From Acidithiobacillus ferrivorans (GTDB lineage: Bacteria > Pseudomonadota > Gammaproteobacteria > Acidithiobacillales > Acidithiobacillaceae): 64,000 nt of DNA. The stretch lies in assembly GCA_018853935.1 (NCBI GenBank), contig JAAOMR010000113.1:1-64000 (forward strand), given 5' to 3'. The notes beneath the pieces were generated by a model. That model made no database searches. It was not told where the DNA came from and saw only the letters and a program-made list of their open reading frames with translations. Of this stretch, positions 19,401-28,873 are shown one piece after another (positions within the stretch are counted from its first letter, which is position 1; the number at the start of each line of letters is the position of its first letter). The translations under genes were made by a program, and so were the position numbers.

Positions 19401-19543
19401 GCTCGGTCAGTCGCTTCCAGATGGGCCTGGTGATCTTTACCGGCTTGGGTATCGGCGCTTTCTTCTCGCTCTTCGTGGTGCCAGCCATGTATATGCTCGT
19501 CGCCAAGGATTTACGCGCGCCCCGGAACACCCAGGAAGCCTGA
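16463..19543 (+). CDS. RND multidrug-type efflux pump permease (HAE1 family)
   Basis: At 1026 residues this has the size and repeated layout of AcrB/MexB-type pumps: TM1, a large periplasmic loop, TM2-6, and the same again. Proton relay aspartates Asp405 and Asp406 lie in TM4 (GLVVDDAIIIVENV), the mark of drug pumps rather than metal pumps. The start FTDIFVRRPVLATALSL is the family N-terminus. The substrate cannot be told from sequence. It is the last gene of the efflux operon and is followed by a terminator at 19574. Confidence 0.94.
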   Translation: MTFTDIFVRRPVLATALSLVIFLLGLHAYSMMPVREYPALVNTVISIKTAYPGASPNTVQGFITARLEKVIASAPDIDYMTANSSDGSSTITVYMKLNYSPNAALANIQSKVQQVTDQLPAGSQLPVISVTNGALTDLLYVAFYSQELSQQQITDYLLRVAQPRLASVPGVGEAQILPPGAGNGNTYAMRVWLNPQKMAALGITAAQVSQALAANDFISAVGQTRGKTVQNTIVATTNLHNVGEFRNLVLRQSGNTLIRLKDVAKVELGAQDYTSQAFFDGKPAAFIGIQEAPSANSLNVASGVKASLAQLSKSLPPGVHMAIPYDASTFIKASIDEVVMTIGITLAVVVLVIFLFLGSFRAVLIPAIAIPLSIVGAGLITWFMGFTINLLTLLAVVLAIGLVVDDAIIIVENVHRHIDEGKTPFAAALMTGRELGGPIIVMSTTLIAVFAPIGFMGGLTGSLFGEFAFTLVATVLVSMIVALTLSPMLSSKILRPTREHGFEYFIEQRFTGLRNFYDRILGSTLNYVPVTMLFAVVVFGSIYFLFSTSKSELAPAEDQGIIFNAGTGGPTITPDRLANDGQQVLKVLNKYPETRATFMVTGISVGSGGGSNSLFAGMNLTNWNKRSTTAMQLQPQTQRALQSVPGLQVASFLPPSLPGSAGGLPVQFVLQSPGSYGKIDQVAGQLIAEAYKSGLFFYVTKDLRIDNPEIVLKINRNMAATLGLTMANIAQDLQPLLGGNYVNRFDMEGRSYKVIPQVPDHFRLDPAALKQYYIATGSGQMVPLSTVVSIETKVEPQYLPQFQQLNSTTIQAVPKPGVTLGESLRFFKAAAEKIMPKDFSLNYASQSREYMQESGALLTTFALAIILIYLLLAAQFESFRDPLIVLITVPMSISGALIFISLGLASINIYTELGLITLIGLIAKQGILIVQFANEIQKKEGLNKRAAVQKASSIRLRPILMTTGAMVLGVLPLLLAGGPGSVSRFQMGLVIFTGLGIGAFFSLFVVPAMYMLVAKDLRAPRNTQEA

Positions 19544-19573
19544 CGGAAGTAGACTCTTTGGCGCAATGGATCT

Positions 19574-19606
19574 GGCTGGGATGCTGATTGGGATCCCGGC
19601 TTTTTT
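19574..19606 (+). terminator. Intrinsic terminator of the efflux operon
   Basis: GGCTGGGAT (19574-19582) pairs with ATCCCGGCT (19593-19601), with G-T wobbles. A TTTTTT run follows at 19601-19606. It lies 30 bp past the pump stop codon. Confidence 0.75.
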
Positions 19607-19745
19607 CGCTTGACAAGACGGAGAGTGGCCAGAAGAATACTGGCAAATACTGCCGGGTTGACTGGTTCGCTATTCGCACACAGGTAAATTTTTTCATGGG
19701 TCATAAATTCTTCCTGAGCATTGAGACCTTAGCAAAGAGGTCCTG

Positions 19746-20609
19746 GTGACTGCGCAACGCATTGATGGCAAATCCATAGCCAAAAAAATACAGGCGGAGG
19801 TCACCCATCGCAGTCAAGCTTTTCTCCAGCGCTATGGACGCTCCCCTGGCCTTGCGGTAGTGCTGGTCGGGGCCGATCCGGCGTCGCAAGTCTATGTCCA
19901 AAAAAAACGCGATGCCTGTGCTTCCGTAGGTATCAGTTCTTTTTCTGCCAATCTTCCTGCAGACAGCACGCCACAGCATCTCCTGGCTCACATTGCCGAA
20001 TTAAACGCCAATAATGCTGTGGATGGCATCCTGGTGCAGTTGCCCCTGCCCCCACATTTTGATCCTGAAGAAATCATTGAGGCCATTGCTGTCGACAAGG
20101 ATGTCGATGGCTTTCACCCCTACAATGTCGGCCGCCTTGCGCTGCGCGCGCCGCTGCTGCGCTCCTGTACGCCCGCCGGTATCATGACATTGCTTCAGGA
20201 AACTGGCATAGAGGTCAGAGGGAAAGAAGCGGTGATTGTCGGCGCATCCAATATTGTCGGGCGGCCCATGGCGCTGGAACTCCTCCTGGCCGGGGCGACG
20301 GTGACCGTCTGCCACCGCTTCACCCGCGATCTTGCGGCCCATGTGGGGCGCGCCGAGCTGCTCGTCGCGGCGGCCGGCAAACCGGGACTGATACCTGGTG
20401 AGTGGGTTCGTGAAGGAGCCGTGGTCATTGATGTAGGCATTAATCGTCTTCCGGATGGGCGGCTGACCGGTGATGTAGACTTTGCTGGTGCGGAGCAACG
20501 TGCGGCGTGGATCACGCCAGTCCCTGGCGGGGTCGGCCCCATGACGGTAGCCACACTCTTGCAGAATACCCTGATTGCGGCAGAACAACGCATGGGGATA
20601 CGCACATGA
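19746..20609 (+). CDS. folD: Methylenetetrahydrofolate dehydrogenase/cyclohydrolase
   Basis: FolD interconverts methylene-, methenyl- and formyl-tetrahydrofolate, supplying one-carbon units for purines and formyl-Met. The 287-residue protein has [14 protein letters not shown] with the catalytic Lys, [23 protein letters not shown], the NADP-binding [15 protein letters not shown] and the terminal [17 protein letters not shown]. It starts with GTG at 19746 behind AGAGG. Its stop overlaps the ppk1 start (ATGA), which suggests coupled expression with the polyphosphate genes. Confidence 0.96.
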   Translation: MTAQRIDGKSIAKKIQAEVTHRSQAFLQRYGRSPGLAVVLVGADPASQVYVQKKRDACASVGISSFSANLPADSTPQHLLAHIAELNANNAVDGILVQLPLPPHFDPEEIIEAIAVDKDVDGFHPYNVGRLALRAPLLRSCTPAGIMTLLQETGIEVRGKEAVIVGASNIVGRPMALELLLAGATVTVCHRFTRDLAAHVGRAELLVAAAGKPGLIPGEWVREGAVVIDVGINRLPDGRLTGDVDFAGAEQRAAWITPVPGGVGPMTVATLLQNTLIAAEQRMGIRT

Positions 20610-22711
20610 ATGAGGCACCTGCCCCGCAAAAAGCTGATGCGGCGCCCTCTCTGGACAATCCCGATCTCTATTTCAACCGCGACCTCAGCATCCTCGAATT
20701 TAACCGGCGGGTACTCGCGTTGGCAGATGATCCACATGTACCCCTGCTGGAGCGTTTACGTTATCTGACCATCGTTTCCAACAATCTGGACGAATTTTTT
20801 GAAGTACGCATGGCAGGGCTTCTGCAACGGCGCAAATTTGGTGCCGGTCCTTCGGGGCCGGATATGCTCGGACCCAATCTCGAAATTGAAGCCGTAGCCA
20901 AAATGGCCCACGAAATTATCTCTGCGCAATATCGCTGCCTGAACCAACGACTGCTACCGGCACTGGCCAAAGAGGGTATCCGTCTGTTGCGTCGGCGCGA
21001 ATGGCAGGCCGCGCAAAGACGCTGGATCAGCAGCTATTTTCAGAGTGAAGTCCTACCCCTGCTCACCCCCTTGAGCCTTGACCCAGCCCACCCCTTTCCC
21101 AAGGTACAGAACAAAGGACTGAATTTTGCCATCGCCCTGGAGGGCCAGGATGCTTATGGGCGACATAGTCCCATCGCCATCGTGCAGGCACCGCGGATAC
21201 TGTCACGTATCATCCAGATTCCAACGCACCTGGCCGGTCCGCATGATTTCGTGTTTCTTTCTTCTATCATTCACGAGCATGTGCAAACCCTCTTTCCGGG
21301 CCTGACGATACAGGGTTTTTATCAATTCCGGGTAACCCGTAATAGTGAACTCTTCGTGGACGAAGAAGAGGTGGACAACCTCCTCGATGCGCTCGCTGAT
21401 GAATTGCCGATGCGCCCTTTTGGTGAGGCGGTACGGCTGGAAGTCGCCAGCAACTGTCCGCGCGAGGTGATCGACTACCTCTTGAAGCATTTTGAGCTTG
21501 GTGAGGATAATCTGTACTCGCTGCTGGGTCCCGTGAATCTGTCACGGCTGGCCGCCATCATCGACATGGTTCCTCGCCACGATCTGCTCTTCCCGCCCTT
21601 TGTACCCGGCCTACCCTCAGTCTGTACGCGACCGGAGAATATATTTGCCCAACTCCGCGAGGCACCCATTCTCCTCCATCACCCTTACCAGAGCTTCAAT
21701 CCGGTGCTGGATTTTCTCCGCCAAGCGGCCAGTGATCCGCAAGTCATTGGTATCAAACAGACGTTATATCGCACTACCCCAGACTCTCCCATCATCGATG
21801 CGCTGATAGAAGCAGCGATGGCGGGCAAACAGGTCACTGCCGTGGTCGAACTCAAGGCCCGCTTTGACGAAGCCAATAACATCCGGATGGCGGAGCGCCT
21901 GGAAGAGGTGGGTGTACAGGTGGTATACGGCGTGGTCAACCACAAGGTACATGCCAAGATGATCCTGGTCCTACGCCGTGAGGAGGACGGGATTCGCCTC
22001 TACGGGCATCTGGGTACTGGCAATTATCATCCCCGTAATGCGCGGATTTATACCGATCTTAGCCTGCTCACCACACATCCTGACATCACGGCCGACATGA
22101 ACGATCTGTTCATGCATATCACCGGCATGGGTAAGGCACCGCAACTGCGTTGCCTGCTGCAAAGTCCCTTTACCATGTTCAGCGGGATACGTGATGCCAT
22201 TGAGGCAGAGACCCGGCTCGGCGTGAAAGGCCGCATCATCGCACGGGTGAATGCGCTGGTCGAACCAGACCTGATCCGCGCCCTGTACCGGGCCTCCCAA
22301 GCCGGGGTGGAAATCGACCTGGTGGTACGCGGCGCCTGTGCCTTACGTCCCGGCATACCCGGTATCTCTGAATGTATCCGGGTGCGTTCCATTGTCGGTC
22401 GTTTTCTCGAACACAGCCGTGTCTACTACTTCGGGAATGACGGGCATCCCAAGCTTTGGATATCGAGTGCCGACTGGATGGGACGCAATCTCTTTCGCCG
22501 CCTGGAAGTCGCGGTACCCATTCTCGATCCCGACTTGCGCGCACGCATACTCAAAGAAACCCTTCAGCTGTACCTGGAAGATGACTGTAACGCTTGGGTC
22601 ATGCGTGCCGATGGTACTTATGATTTTCTGCGTAAAACCCCAGATGCCGCCTGTAAATCGGCTCAGGACCGTTTACTGGAACACTACAATAGGAGTAGCC
22701 ACCATGCGTGA
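20606..22711 (+). CDS. ppk1: Polyphosphate kinase 1
   Basis: PPK1 makes long-chain polyphosphate from ATP, a phosphate store and metal/acid stress buffer in acidophiles. With the ATG at 20606 the protein has 701 residues. The N domain starts [17 protein letters not shown]. The phospho-accepting His is near residue 449 in VNHKVHAKM, and [17 protein letters not shown] follows. A second His lies in the C-terminal kinase half ([11 protein letters not shown], then [12 protein letters not shown]). The frame is open upstream inside folD, but the ATGA overlap marks the start. ParA and CYTH/CHAD genes follow. Confidence 0.96.
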   Translation: MNEAPAPQKADAAPSLDNPDLYFNRDLSILEFNRRVLALADDPHVPLLERLRYLTIVSNNLDEFFEVRMAGLLQRRKFGAGPSGPDMLGPNLEIEAVAKMAHEIISAQYRCLNQRLLPALAKEGIRLLRRREWQAAQRRWISSYFQSEVLPLLTPLSLDPAHPFPKVQNKGLNFAIALEGQDAYGRHSPIAIVQAPRILSRIIQIPTHLAGPHDFVFLSSIIHEHVQTLFPGLTIQGFYQFRVTRNSELFVDEEEVDNLLDALADELPMRPFGEAVRLEVASNCPREVIDYLLKHFELGEDNLYSLLGPVNLSRLAAIIDMVPRHDLLFPPFVPGLPSVCTRPENIFAQLREAPILLHHPYQSFNPVLDFLRQAASDPQVIGIKQTLYRTTPDSPIIDALIEAAMAGKQVTAVVELKARFDEANNIRMAERLEEVGVQVVYGVVNHKVHAKMILVLRREEDGIRLYGHLGTGNYHPRNARIYTDLSLLTTHPDITADMNDLFMHITGMGKAPQLRCLLQSPFTMFSGIRDAIEAETRLGVKGRIIARVNALVEPDLIRALYRASQAGVEIDLVVRGACALRPGIPGISECIRVRSIVGRFLEHSRVYYFGNDGHPKLWISSADWMGRNLFRRLEVAVPILDPDLRARILKETLQLYLEDDCNAWVMRADGTYDFLRKTPDAACKSAQDRLLEHYNRSSHHA

Positions 22712-22723
22712 CAAGGTTTCGTC

Positions 22724-23362
22724 GTGATCCGGGTGCTGGTGCTCAACAGCAAAGGAGGTGCCGGAAAGACGACAGTTGCCACCAACCTCGCCAGTTTTCT
22801 GGCACTACGCGGTTCGGTACTGCTCGCTGACCTGGATCCGCAGCACTCGTCCAGCTCCTGGGCCGAGCGGCGGTCGGAGCACCTGCCAAAGCTGTCCATC
22901 ATTGCCGATGCTGATCGGGATTTCCGTGATTATCCAACGAGCGATTTCGTCGTCTTTGATGCCCCTGCTGGCCTGAAAAAAGGGCGCCTGGAAGACATGC
23001 TGGATGAGGTGGAGGTGCTGTTGGTACCCATCGGTCCCTCCTCTTTCGATATGGACGCCAGCCGTCTTTTCCTGGAAAAACTGGATGAGATTAAACGCTT
23101 TCGCAAGGGTAAGGTGCGCATGGGCGTTATTGCCAACCGCGTGAATGCGCGTACCAAGGGCGGACAGCGTCTGCAACTATTTCTGGCAGATTTGCAGCTG
23201 CCGGTGGTGGCCACCCTGCGCGATAACCAACTCTATGTGCGGGCCGCGCAACTGGGCGCGGGCATAGCGGATTTGCGGATGGCAGAAACCCGCGCTGAAT
23301 TGCCGCAATGGGCGCAGATCCTGCGCTTTGTAACGGAGGGGAAACGTGGAACAAGAGCTTAA
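22724..23362 (+). CDS. Orphan ParA/MinD-family ATPase
   Basis: This 212-residue P-loop ATPase has the deviant Walker A KGGAGKTT (residues 10-17) with its signature Lys, DLDPQHSSSSW and VFDAPAG as Walker B. This family positions plasmids, chromosomes or large protein cargo on the nucleoid or membrane. No parB or parS is visible here. It starts with GTG 12 bp after ppk1, and its last 17 bp overlap the CYTH/CHAD gene. A role in placing polyphosphate granules is attractive but is inference. Confidence 0.88.
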   Translation: MIRVLVLNSKGGAGKTTVATNLASFLALRGSVLLADLDPQHSSSSWAERRSEHLPKLSIIADADRDFRDYPTSDFVVFDAPAGLKKGRLEDMLDEVEVLLVPIGPSSFDMDASRLFLEKLDEIKRFRKGKVRMGVIANRVNARTKGGQRLQLFLADLQLPVVATLRDNQLYVRAAQLGAGIADLRMAETRAELPQWAQILRFVTEGKRGTRA

Positions 23363-24815
23363 ACTACAGATACTCGATCCGTCCCCTGCCGCCTGGGAAA
23401 AAATCAGCCAACATCCTCTGCTCGCACTGGGTACGACCTCCCCTTTGCAGCTTCACGCTCTCTATTATGATAGCCGTGATGGCGCCTTGCAGCGCGCCCG
23501 ACTAGCCTACCGTGTACGTCGAGAAGGGAAAGAGTGGGTGGCCACTCTCAAGGCCGAAGGCCAATCCGCTGGCGGACTGCATCAGCGCCCCGAATGGAAC
23601 GTCACCGTCTTCTCCTCCGAAGCTGATCTCCGGGTGTTTACTGACTCGGATGCTGTAGCATTACTGGCACCCTTTTTGGATTTGGCCTTGCAAGTCATTC
23701 TCGAAACCCGTTTTGAACGGCTGGAGAGTCGGGTGGATCGCGTGGACGGCAGCCAGATTCTGGTCGCACTGGATCGCGGAGAAATCGTTGCCAACGGCTT
23801 ACGTGAACCTATTCTCGAAGTAGAGCTGGAATTGGCAACAGGAGAGGCTGCCGCGGTATTGGAGATGGGCGCGGAACTGTGCCTCGCTCTGCCGCTGTTG
23901 CCCGATGGGGAAAGCAAGATGTTTCGGGGCTTGCGTCTCGCCGGGCTGATACCGACCGATGCCGGTACGATGCGCTACCAAACACCACCGCTACGCCGCC
24001 ACGAAAATGCCGGAAAAGCATTCAGCCGCCTGCTGATCCAACAAAGTCAACAAGCGATTAGCGAAGCCAGGCAGCATTCGACCGATAATAGCACGCAGAC
24101 CTTACATCAGTTGCGCAAAACCGTCCGCAGCCTGCGCGCGCTGCTGCGCTTCTGCCGGGCTCTGGATGCTGACAACCGTCTCGGTAGTGCCCGTCAGGAA
24201 TTGGCTGACTGGTTTCATCAGCAAAATATACGCCGTGATCATGAAGTACTCGCCATGTATTGGGAAGCATTGGCCACGGATACGGGCACCGAAGTGATTC
24301 CGCTGCGTAGTTGGCTGATAGTGCAAGCCGAAGCAACACCTGCCCATCTCGGCCAGTGCGCCGCCGCGATTCTGAAGCTTTGGGCACGGCTGCTGCGTGC
24401 AGCGCTATACAGTGATCAGGATCTACAGCACTACGCAGAAATGCATTTGCGGCGTCAGGATCGCCAATTAATGGCGGCGGGAGATGCAGCCAAGACCGCC
24501 GCCAGTTTTCATGCCATGCGCATACGCATTAAGAACTGGCGCTATGTGATTCTCGCGCTGGGCGATATATGGCCCAGCAAAGACAGTAAAACACTACTCA
24601 AACTGCTGTCCGCCCTCCAGGAAATCTCTGGTGCTGTCCATGACGCCGATATGGCAAGACAGCACCTGGCGGAGCTGGCTACCAGCCGCAAGCACGGACT
24701 CGCTTTCAGTGCGGGGATGCTGATGGGCTATCTCCATGCCCGGAAGAGCCGACAACGCAAAAAATTCTTCAGGTATTGGGAGCGACTGGAGAACGCCCCA
24801 CGGCCGTGGGGCTGA
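23346..24815 (+). CDS. CYTH-CHAD domain protein (triphosphatase/polyphosphate-binding)
   Basis: The CYTH domain (about residues 1-200) opens with the metal/triphosphate motif ExExK at Glu2, Glu4, Lys6 (MEQELKLQ). It has the usual tunnel strands (YYDSRDGALQRARLAYRVRRE). The CHAD domain (about 225-480) is helical, with conserved His/Arg/Lys (TLHQLRKTVRSLRALLRF, FHAMRIRIKNWRYVI) that bind polyphosphate. The GTG start at 23346 lies inside the ParA gene. Being two genes from ppk1, it probably degrades or binds inorganic tri- or polyphosphate. The last codons form an 18-bp palindrome (24795-24812). Confidence 0.93.
   Translation: MEQELKLQILDPSPAAWEKISQHPLLALGTTSPLQLHALYYDSRDGALQRARLAYRVRREGKEWVATLKAEGQSAGGLHQRPEWNVTVFSSEADLRVFTDSDAVALLAPFLDLALQVILETRFERLESRVDRVDGSQILVALDRGEIVANGLREPILEVELELATGEAAAVLEMGAELCLALPLLPDGESKMFRGLRLAGLIPTDAGTMRYQTPPLRRHENAGKAFSRLLIQQSQQAISEARQHSTDNSTQTLHQLRKTVRSLRALLRFCRALDADNRLGSARQELADWFHQQNIRRDHEVLAMYWEALATDTGTEVIPLRSWLIVQAEATPAHLGQCAAAILKLWARLLRAALYSDQDLQHYAEMHLRRQDRQLMAAGDAAKTAASFHAMRIRIKNWRYVILALGDIWPSKDSKTLLKLLSALQEISGAVHDADMARQHLAELATSRKHGLAFSAGMLMGYLHARKSRQRKKFFRYWERLENAPRPWG
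24795..24812. repeat. Perfect 18-bp palindrome at the CYTH-CHAD 3' end
   Basis: GCCCCACGGCCGTGGGGC lies one base before the stop codon, between two converging genes. No T-run follows on either strand. It could stabilise both 3' ends or slow polymerase. Confidence 0.55.
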
Positions 24816-24827
24816 TTCCGTCAGCAC

Positions 24828-25169
24828 TTAAACCAATCCCTCGCGCTTGCGTTCGGTCATATGCGCAATCAAGGCAATTTCGTGGGCCAAGCAATATTGC
24901 GGTTCCGTCACTTCCCACTCGCGCGCCTGCTCGAGATCATAGGTGTCCGTGTCGCAGACCTGCTCCAGTTGCTGACAATTCAGGCTCTCACTTAAGAAAC
25001 CCGCCACCTCGGCGATCTGATCATTACCCAGAACGCTGACCGCCTCGCCGAGCGTGAGATTGGTCTTGCCACTTAACTGTTCCGCAACGGCGATTGTCGC
25101 TGCATCCAGGCTTTCTTCGTTTTTCAGCATGAGCGCTCTAGCGAGGGCGCGTTGACGATCTATAGCCAT
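24828..25169 (-). CDS. Small hypothetical protein downstream of pepN
   Basis: I do not recognise this 113-residue protein. The first 50 residues look helical and Ala/Leu-rich (DRQRALARALMLKN). The end is acidic with scattered Cys (residues about 65, 72 and 93) and finishes HMTERKREGLV. No signal or membrane segment is seen. The ATG at 25169 follows an AGGAGA site, and pepN ends 31 bp upstream on the same strand, so it is probably the last gene of the dsbG-pepN unit. It converges with the CYTH-CHAD gene. Confidence 0.7.
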   Translation of the reverse strand: MAIDRQRALARALMLKNEESLDAATIAVAEQLSGKTNLTLGEAVSVLGNDQIAEVAGFLSESLNCQQLEQVCDTDTYDLEQAREWEVTEPQYCLAHEIALIAHMTERKREGLV

Positions 25170-25200
25170 CCTTTCAGTCTCCTTATATTTTTGAATATAT

Positions 25201-27822
25201 TCAATATTTAGTGGGATGAGAGCGCTGTATGACTTCTGCTAGGTCGCGGGAAAGCTTAGGCTTACCCGCCAGCATTTTCAAGGCTTCGCCCATAGCCTGC
25301 TGGCGTGGAGCATCATAACGCTGCCAACGGCTCAGGGGTGTTGCCAGACGCGCCGCTGTCTGTGGATTAAGATCGTCAAGGTGACAGAGTTGTTCCGCGT
25401 AAAAGGCGTAGCCCGACCCATCCGCTGCATGGAAAACCGTGGGATTAGCGGCAAAACCACCGAGCACTGCACGTACCCGGTTAGGTACCCGCCAATCAAA
25501 GGCAGGATGCACGAGCAAATGCTCTACCTGACGCAGGGTTTCCGGGCGTGGTGCGGCTGCCTGTATCGCAAACCATTTGTCGATCACCAGCGGATATGCA
25601 TGCCACTTTCGGTAAAAGTCGAGCAGGATATCCTCGGCATCATGGTGGCGATGTTGTACCAGCAACTGAAAAGCAGCCAAGCGGTCCGTCATGTTATCAG
25701 CCTGGGCATATTGCTGACGGGCATGCAGGGTCATCTCCTCGTGATCTTCGTGGTCGCTGGCAATCAGATAACTCAGGGCCAGGTTACGCAGGCGCCGGCG
25801 ACCGATAGACAAAGCGTCGCGCTGATAGGCCGCGGCAAGATCGTGATACAACCCGACCCACTCAGACACGAACTGCGTGCCGATGCTGCACATCAAGCCA
25901 TCGCGCGCGTGATGAATGGCCTCGACGGCGATCACTGGCATCTGCTCGCCGATATATTCCTCGCTGGGGAGAGCAAGCAATTCGGCACGGAAGGCCGGGT
26001 CTATCTGCGCATCCCCTAAAGTCGCCGCGACAGCATGCCGCAGAGCACCTGGCAGCGAGGCAACCGAGGCATCAGCCACGGCGGCGAGCAAGGCTTTTAC
26101 CGCAAGATCCTGGATACTCTCCCAGCGATTGAAGGGATCATCATCGTGGCCGGCCAAAAAACTACGGGCATCGTCATCCAACGGACTTTCGAGGCGAACC
26201 GGTGCCGAGAAGCCGCGCAAAAGAGAGGGGATCACTGGATCAGGCAGGTTGTCAAAAGTCCATGACTGTTCAGTCTGCTCCATTAAAAGTATGCTTTCAC
26301 GGTCAGTTCCGCCCAGAGGGACCCGTTGTCCCTGGGTGTTGAACAGCGCCATACGCACGGGGATCGGCACCGGCTCTTTAACGGGCTGCCCGGGTGTTGC
26401 CGGGGTTTCCTGATGCAGAGTGAGGGTATAGCTGTGCCGAGTCGGATCATAGCTACCGGTCGCACGTAGGATCGGTGTTCCCGCCTGACTATACCAGCGA
26501 CGAAAACCGGAGAGATCGCGCTGGTTGGCATCCTCCATGGCGGCGACAAAGTCTTCAATGGTAACCGCATGACCATCGTGTCGCTGAAAATAGAGATCCA
26601 TGCCCTGGCGAAACTGTGCTTTACCCAACAGCGTGTGGATCATCCGCACCAGTTCGGCGCCTTTTTCGTAGACCGTCGCCGTGTAGAAATTATTGATTTC
26701 GGAATAGGCATCGGGCCGCACCGGATGCGCAAGGGGACCGGCATCCTCCGGGAACTGGGCAGCGCGCAAACGGCGCACATCGCCGATGCGCTGAACACCG
26801 CGGGAATTCTGATCGGCACTGAACTCCTGATCGCGAAACACCGTCAGGCCTTCCTTGAGACTCAACTGAAACCAGTCACGCAAAGTCACTCGATTGCCGG
26901 TCCAGTTGTGGAAATATTCGTGGGCAATAACTGACTCAATGCCCTGATAGTCGCTGTCCGTAGCGGTCTCCGGGCTGGCGAGCACATATTTAGCATTAAA
27001 AATGTTGAGGCCTTTGTTCTCCATCGCGCCCATATTGAAGCTGTCGGTAGCAACAATCATGTAGCGGTCCAGGTCGTATTCCCGACCGTAGACCTCCTCA
27101 TCCCAGCGCATGGCGCGCTTGAGGCTGTCCATGGCCTGGGCGCAAGCGCCGCTGTCACGTTCGGCCACATAGATTTCCAGCATCACGTCCCGGCCGGAAG
27201 CGGTACGGTACTGATCGCGGACCACCGCCAGATCACCGGCCACCATGGCGAAGAGGTATGCCGGTTTGGGATAAGGGTCTTCCCAGCGGGCCCAGTGCCA
27301 GCCGTCCTCCTCGTCACCCGTGGCCATACAATTGCCGTTGGCGAGCAGCACCGGGCAATTTTTTTGTGGGGCGTGCAGAGTGACCGTGAAGCGGGCGAGA
27401 CAATCAGGACGATCCAGGGTGTAGGTAATGCGCCGGAAACCCTCCGCTTCACATTGGGTCAAGAATTGCCCGCCCGCATGATAGAGGCCGGAAAGCGTGG
27501 AGTTGGCCGCAGGATGTATACGTACTCTGCTCTCCAGAACGAAAGATTCCGGGGGATTCAGTAGCACCAACCCCGCGTCAGTCAGTCGATATTCATGTTC
27601 TGCCAGTGTCCGGCCATCCCGCTGGAGGCTCAATAGCTCCAGGGACTCGCCGTCCAGATGCAATTCGCTAACCGGCGCTGGAGCCGTGCATTGAAAATGG
27701 AGGCGGGCAGACACCTCAGTATTTTCCGGGTCCAAACGCAGATCAAGAGCGATTTCAGAGACCTGATAAGCAGGTACTCTGTAATCACCACGCTGAATCA
27801 CGACTGCGTTTGTCCCGGACAT
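25201..27822 (-). CDS. pepN: Aminopeptidase N (M1 family)
   Basis: This zinc metallopeptidase removes N-terminal residues from peptides in the cytoplasm. Counting from an upstream ATG at 27837, the substrate motif GAMEN is at 270-274 and the zinc site HEYFH at 306-310, with the third ligand in LKEGLT (Glu329). Length (about 873 residues) is that of gammaproteobacterial PepN. I prefer the ATG at 27822 because the spacing to DYRVPAYQ then matches E. coli PepN. Starting at 27837 would overlap the DsbG-like gene by 13 bp. Confidence 0.95.
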   Translation of the reverse strand: MSGTNAVVIQRGDYRVPAYQVSEIALDLRLDPENTEVSARLHFQCTAPAPVSELHLDGESLELLSLQRDGRTLAEHEYRLTDAGLVLLNPPESFVLESRVRIHPAANSTLSGLYHAGGQFLTQCEAEGFRRITYTLDRPDCLARFTVTLHAPQKNCPVLLANGNCMATGDEEDGWHWARWEDPYPKPAYLFAMVAGDLAVVRDQYRTASGRDVMLEIYVAERDSGACAQAMDSLKRAMRWDEEVYGREYDLDRYMIVATDSFNMGAMENKGLNIFNAKYVLASPETATDSDYQGIESVIAHEYFHNWTGNRVTLRDWFQLSLKEGLTVFRDQEFSADQNSRGVQRIGDVRRLRAAQFPEDAGPLAHPVRPDAYSEINNFYTATVYEKGAELVRMIHTLLGKAQFRQGMDLYFQRHDGHAVTIEDFVAAMEDANQRDLSGFRRWYSQAGTPILRATGSYDPTRHSYTLTLHQETPATPGQPVKEPVPIPVRMALFNTQGQRVPLGGTDRESILLMEQTEQSWTFDNLPDPVIPSLLRGFSAPVRLESPLDDDARSFLAGHDDDPFNRWESIQDLAVKALLAAVADASVASLPGALRHAVAATLGDAQIDPAFRAELLALPSEEYIGEQMPVIAVEAIHHARDGLMCSIGTQFVSEWVGLYHDLAAAYQRDALSIGRRRLRNLALSYLIASDHEDHEEMTLHARQQYAQADNMTDRLAAFQLLVQHRHHDAEDILLDFYRKWHAYPLVIDKWFAIQAAAPRPETLRQVEHLLVHPAFDWRVPNRVRAVLGGFAANPTVFHAADGSGYAFYAEQLCHLDDLNPQTAARLATPLSRWQRYDAPRQQAMGEALKMLAGKPKLSRDLAEVIQRSHPTKY

Positions 27823-27824
27823 AG

Positions 27825-28676
27825 TCACTTCTGGCATGCTCCATTTTGCAGGTTACCGAGGTGTGCAACCAAATCTTTGAGGCTTTCTTTTTTCAAACCG
27901 TGTACCAGGGTAGCCGCACCTTTTTGATCGCAGTAGATCAGGGTGGGGGTAGCCATTTCACCGCTCTCAGCGAGCAGCTTGGTATTATTTTTTACTGCGC
28001 TAATGGTGGCTGTGCCAGGATTTTGAGCAGGCTGAATACCCCCCTCTTCCGTTCCCACATTAAAGCTATTTTCGTTTTTCATCAGAGCCATAGCAGGGTC
28101 CTTGGCAGCGAGAATGGCAGCGGCTTTGGGGCCACTGCTCTTTTTGAGGAACGCCACCACCACATAACGCACTCTGAGCTTGCCAGCGTCAATCAGTGGC
28201 TTAGCCTCTTCATAAAACTTGTGGCAGAAAATGCAATCAGGATCAATAAAAGCGATCATCTCAGGCCCGCTGGTGCCCAGCACAAAGCTGTCGGTATGCG
28301 CCGCCTTCGCGGCCATGGTCGCAGGACTTGTCGGCTTGGGAATCAAACCAAGCTTCAGCATCGCCGCGTGCGCTTCGTCCGTGCCTTGCGTATTCAGGAC
28401 TGGGCCGGCAACCAGATATTTGCCATCCGCAGTGGCAAAGGCAATGGTCGGATGTCCTTCCAGAGTCACTTCGATCCCGGTTAACCCACCGGGGCCGGGG
28501 AACACCTTCTCAGCCTTGGCCTGCCCATGGGTCACGGATTCCAGCAAGCTTTCCGCAGCGCTAAGGCTGACTTCCGTTCCCGTGTGGGGCACTACCGCAA
28601 AACGGTCCACGACGGCGCCGGTGAGGCCGCCGATGATAAAAAGGGCCACGGCCAACGCGATGGATTTTTTCTCCAT
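27825..28676 (-). CDS. Periplasmic DsbC/DsbG-like thiol:disulfide protein
   Basis: The 283-residue protein has an N-terminal membrane anchor or signal (residues 6-24, IALAVALFIIGGLTGAVVD). A linker and dimerisation-like region follow, then a thioredoxin fold whose active site is CIFC at 148-151 (DPDCIFCHKF). A cis-Pro region (ATPTLIYCD) follows. DsbC/G proteins repair or protect cysteines in the periplasm; the DPDCIFC context resembles DsbG. No lipobox is seen, so it may stay anchored. It is followed directly by pepN and may be co-transcribed with it. Confidence 0.88.
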   Translation of the reverse strand: MEKKSIALAVALFIIGGLTGAVVDRFAVVPHTGTEVSLSAAESLLESVTHGQAKAEKVFPGPGGLTGIEVTLEGHPTIAFATADGKYLVAGPVLNTQGTDEAHAAMLKLGLIPKPTSPATMAAKAAHTDSFVLGTSGPEMIAFIDPDCIFCHKFYEEAKPLIDAGKLRVRYVVVAFLKKSSGPKAAAILAAKDPAMALMKNENSFNVGTEEGGIQPAQNPGTATISAVKNNTKLLAESGEMATPTLIYCDQKGAATLVHGLKKESLKDLVAHLGNLQNGACQK

Positions 28677-28873
28677 GAATGGATACTGTCCTTATGTCTT
28701 GGTGAGAGGTAATGACGATATGTTGGGATTCTAAACCGGTGTCCGTAGTAAAAGCCAGACGACCCCATCAATCAAAGCCGCCCTGAATCAGTAGAGGCCA
28801 CATATCCAGGCATTGATTCCCGCCAGAAAACTACCGCCAAAGCGCGCTTGCCGGCTACCATGCGCAGATGAAT

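Noticed and set aside
24795-24812. Intrinsic terminator
   Set aside because: The palindrome has no T-run on either strand, so I list it only as a palindrome.
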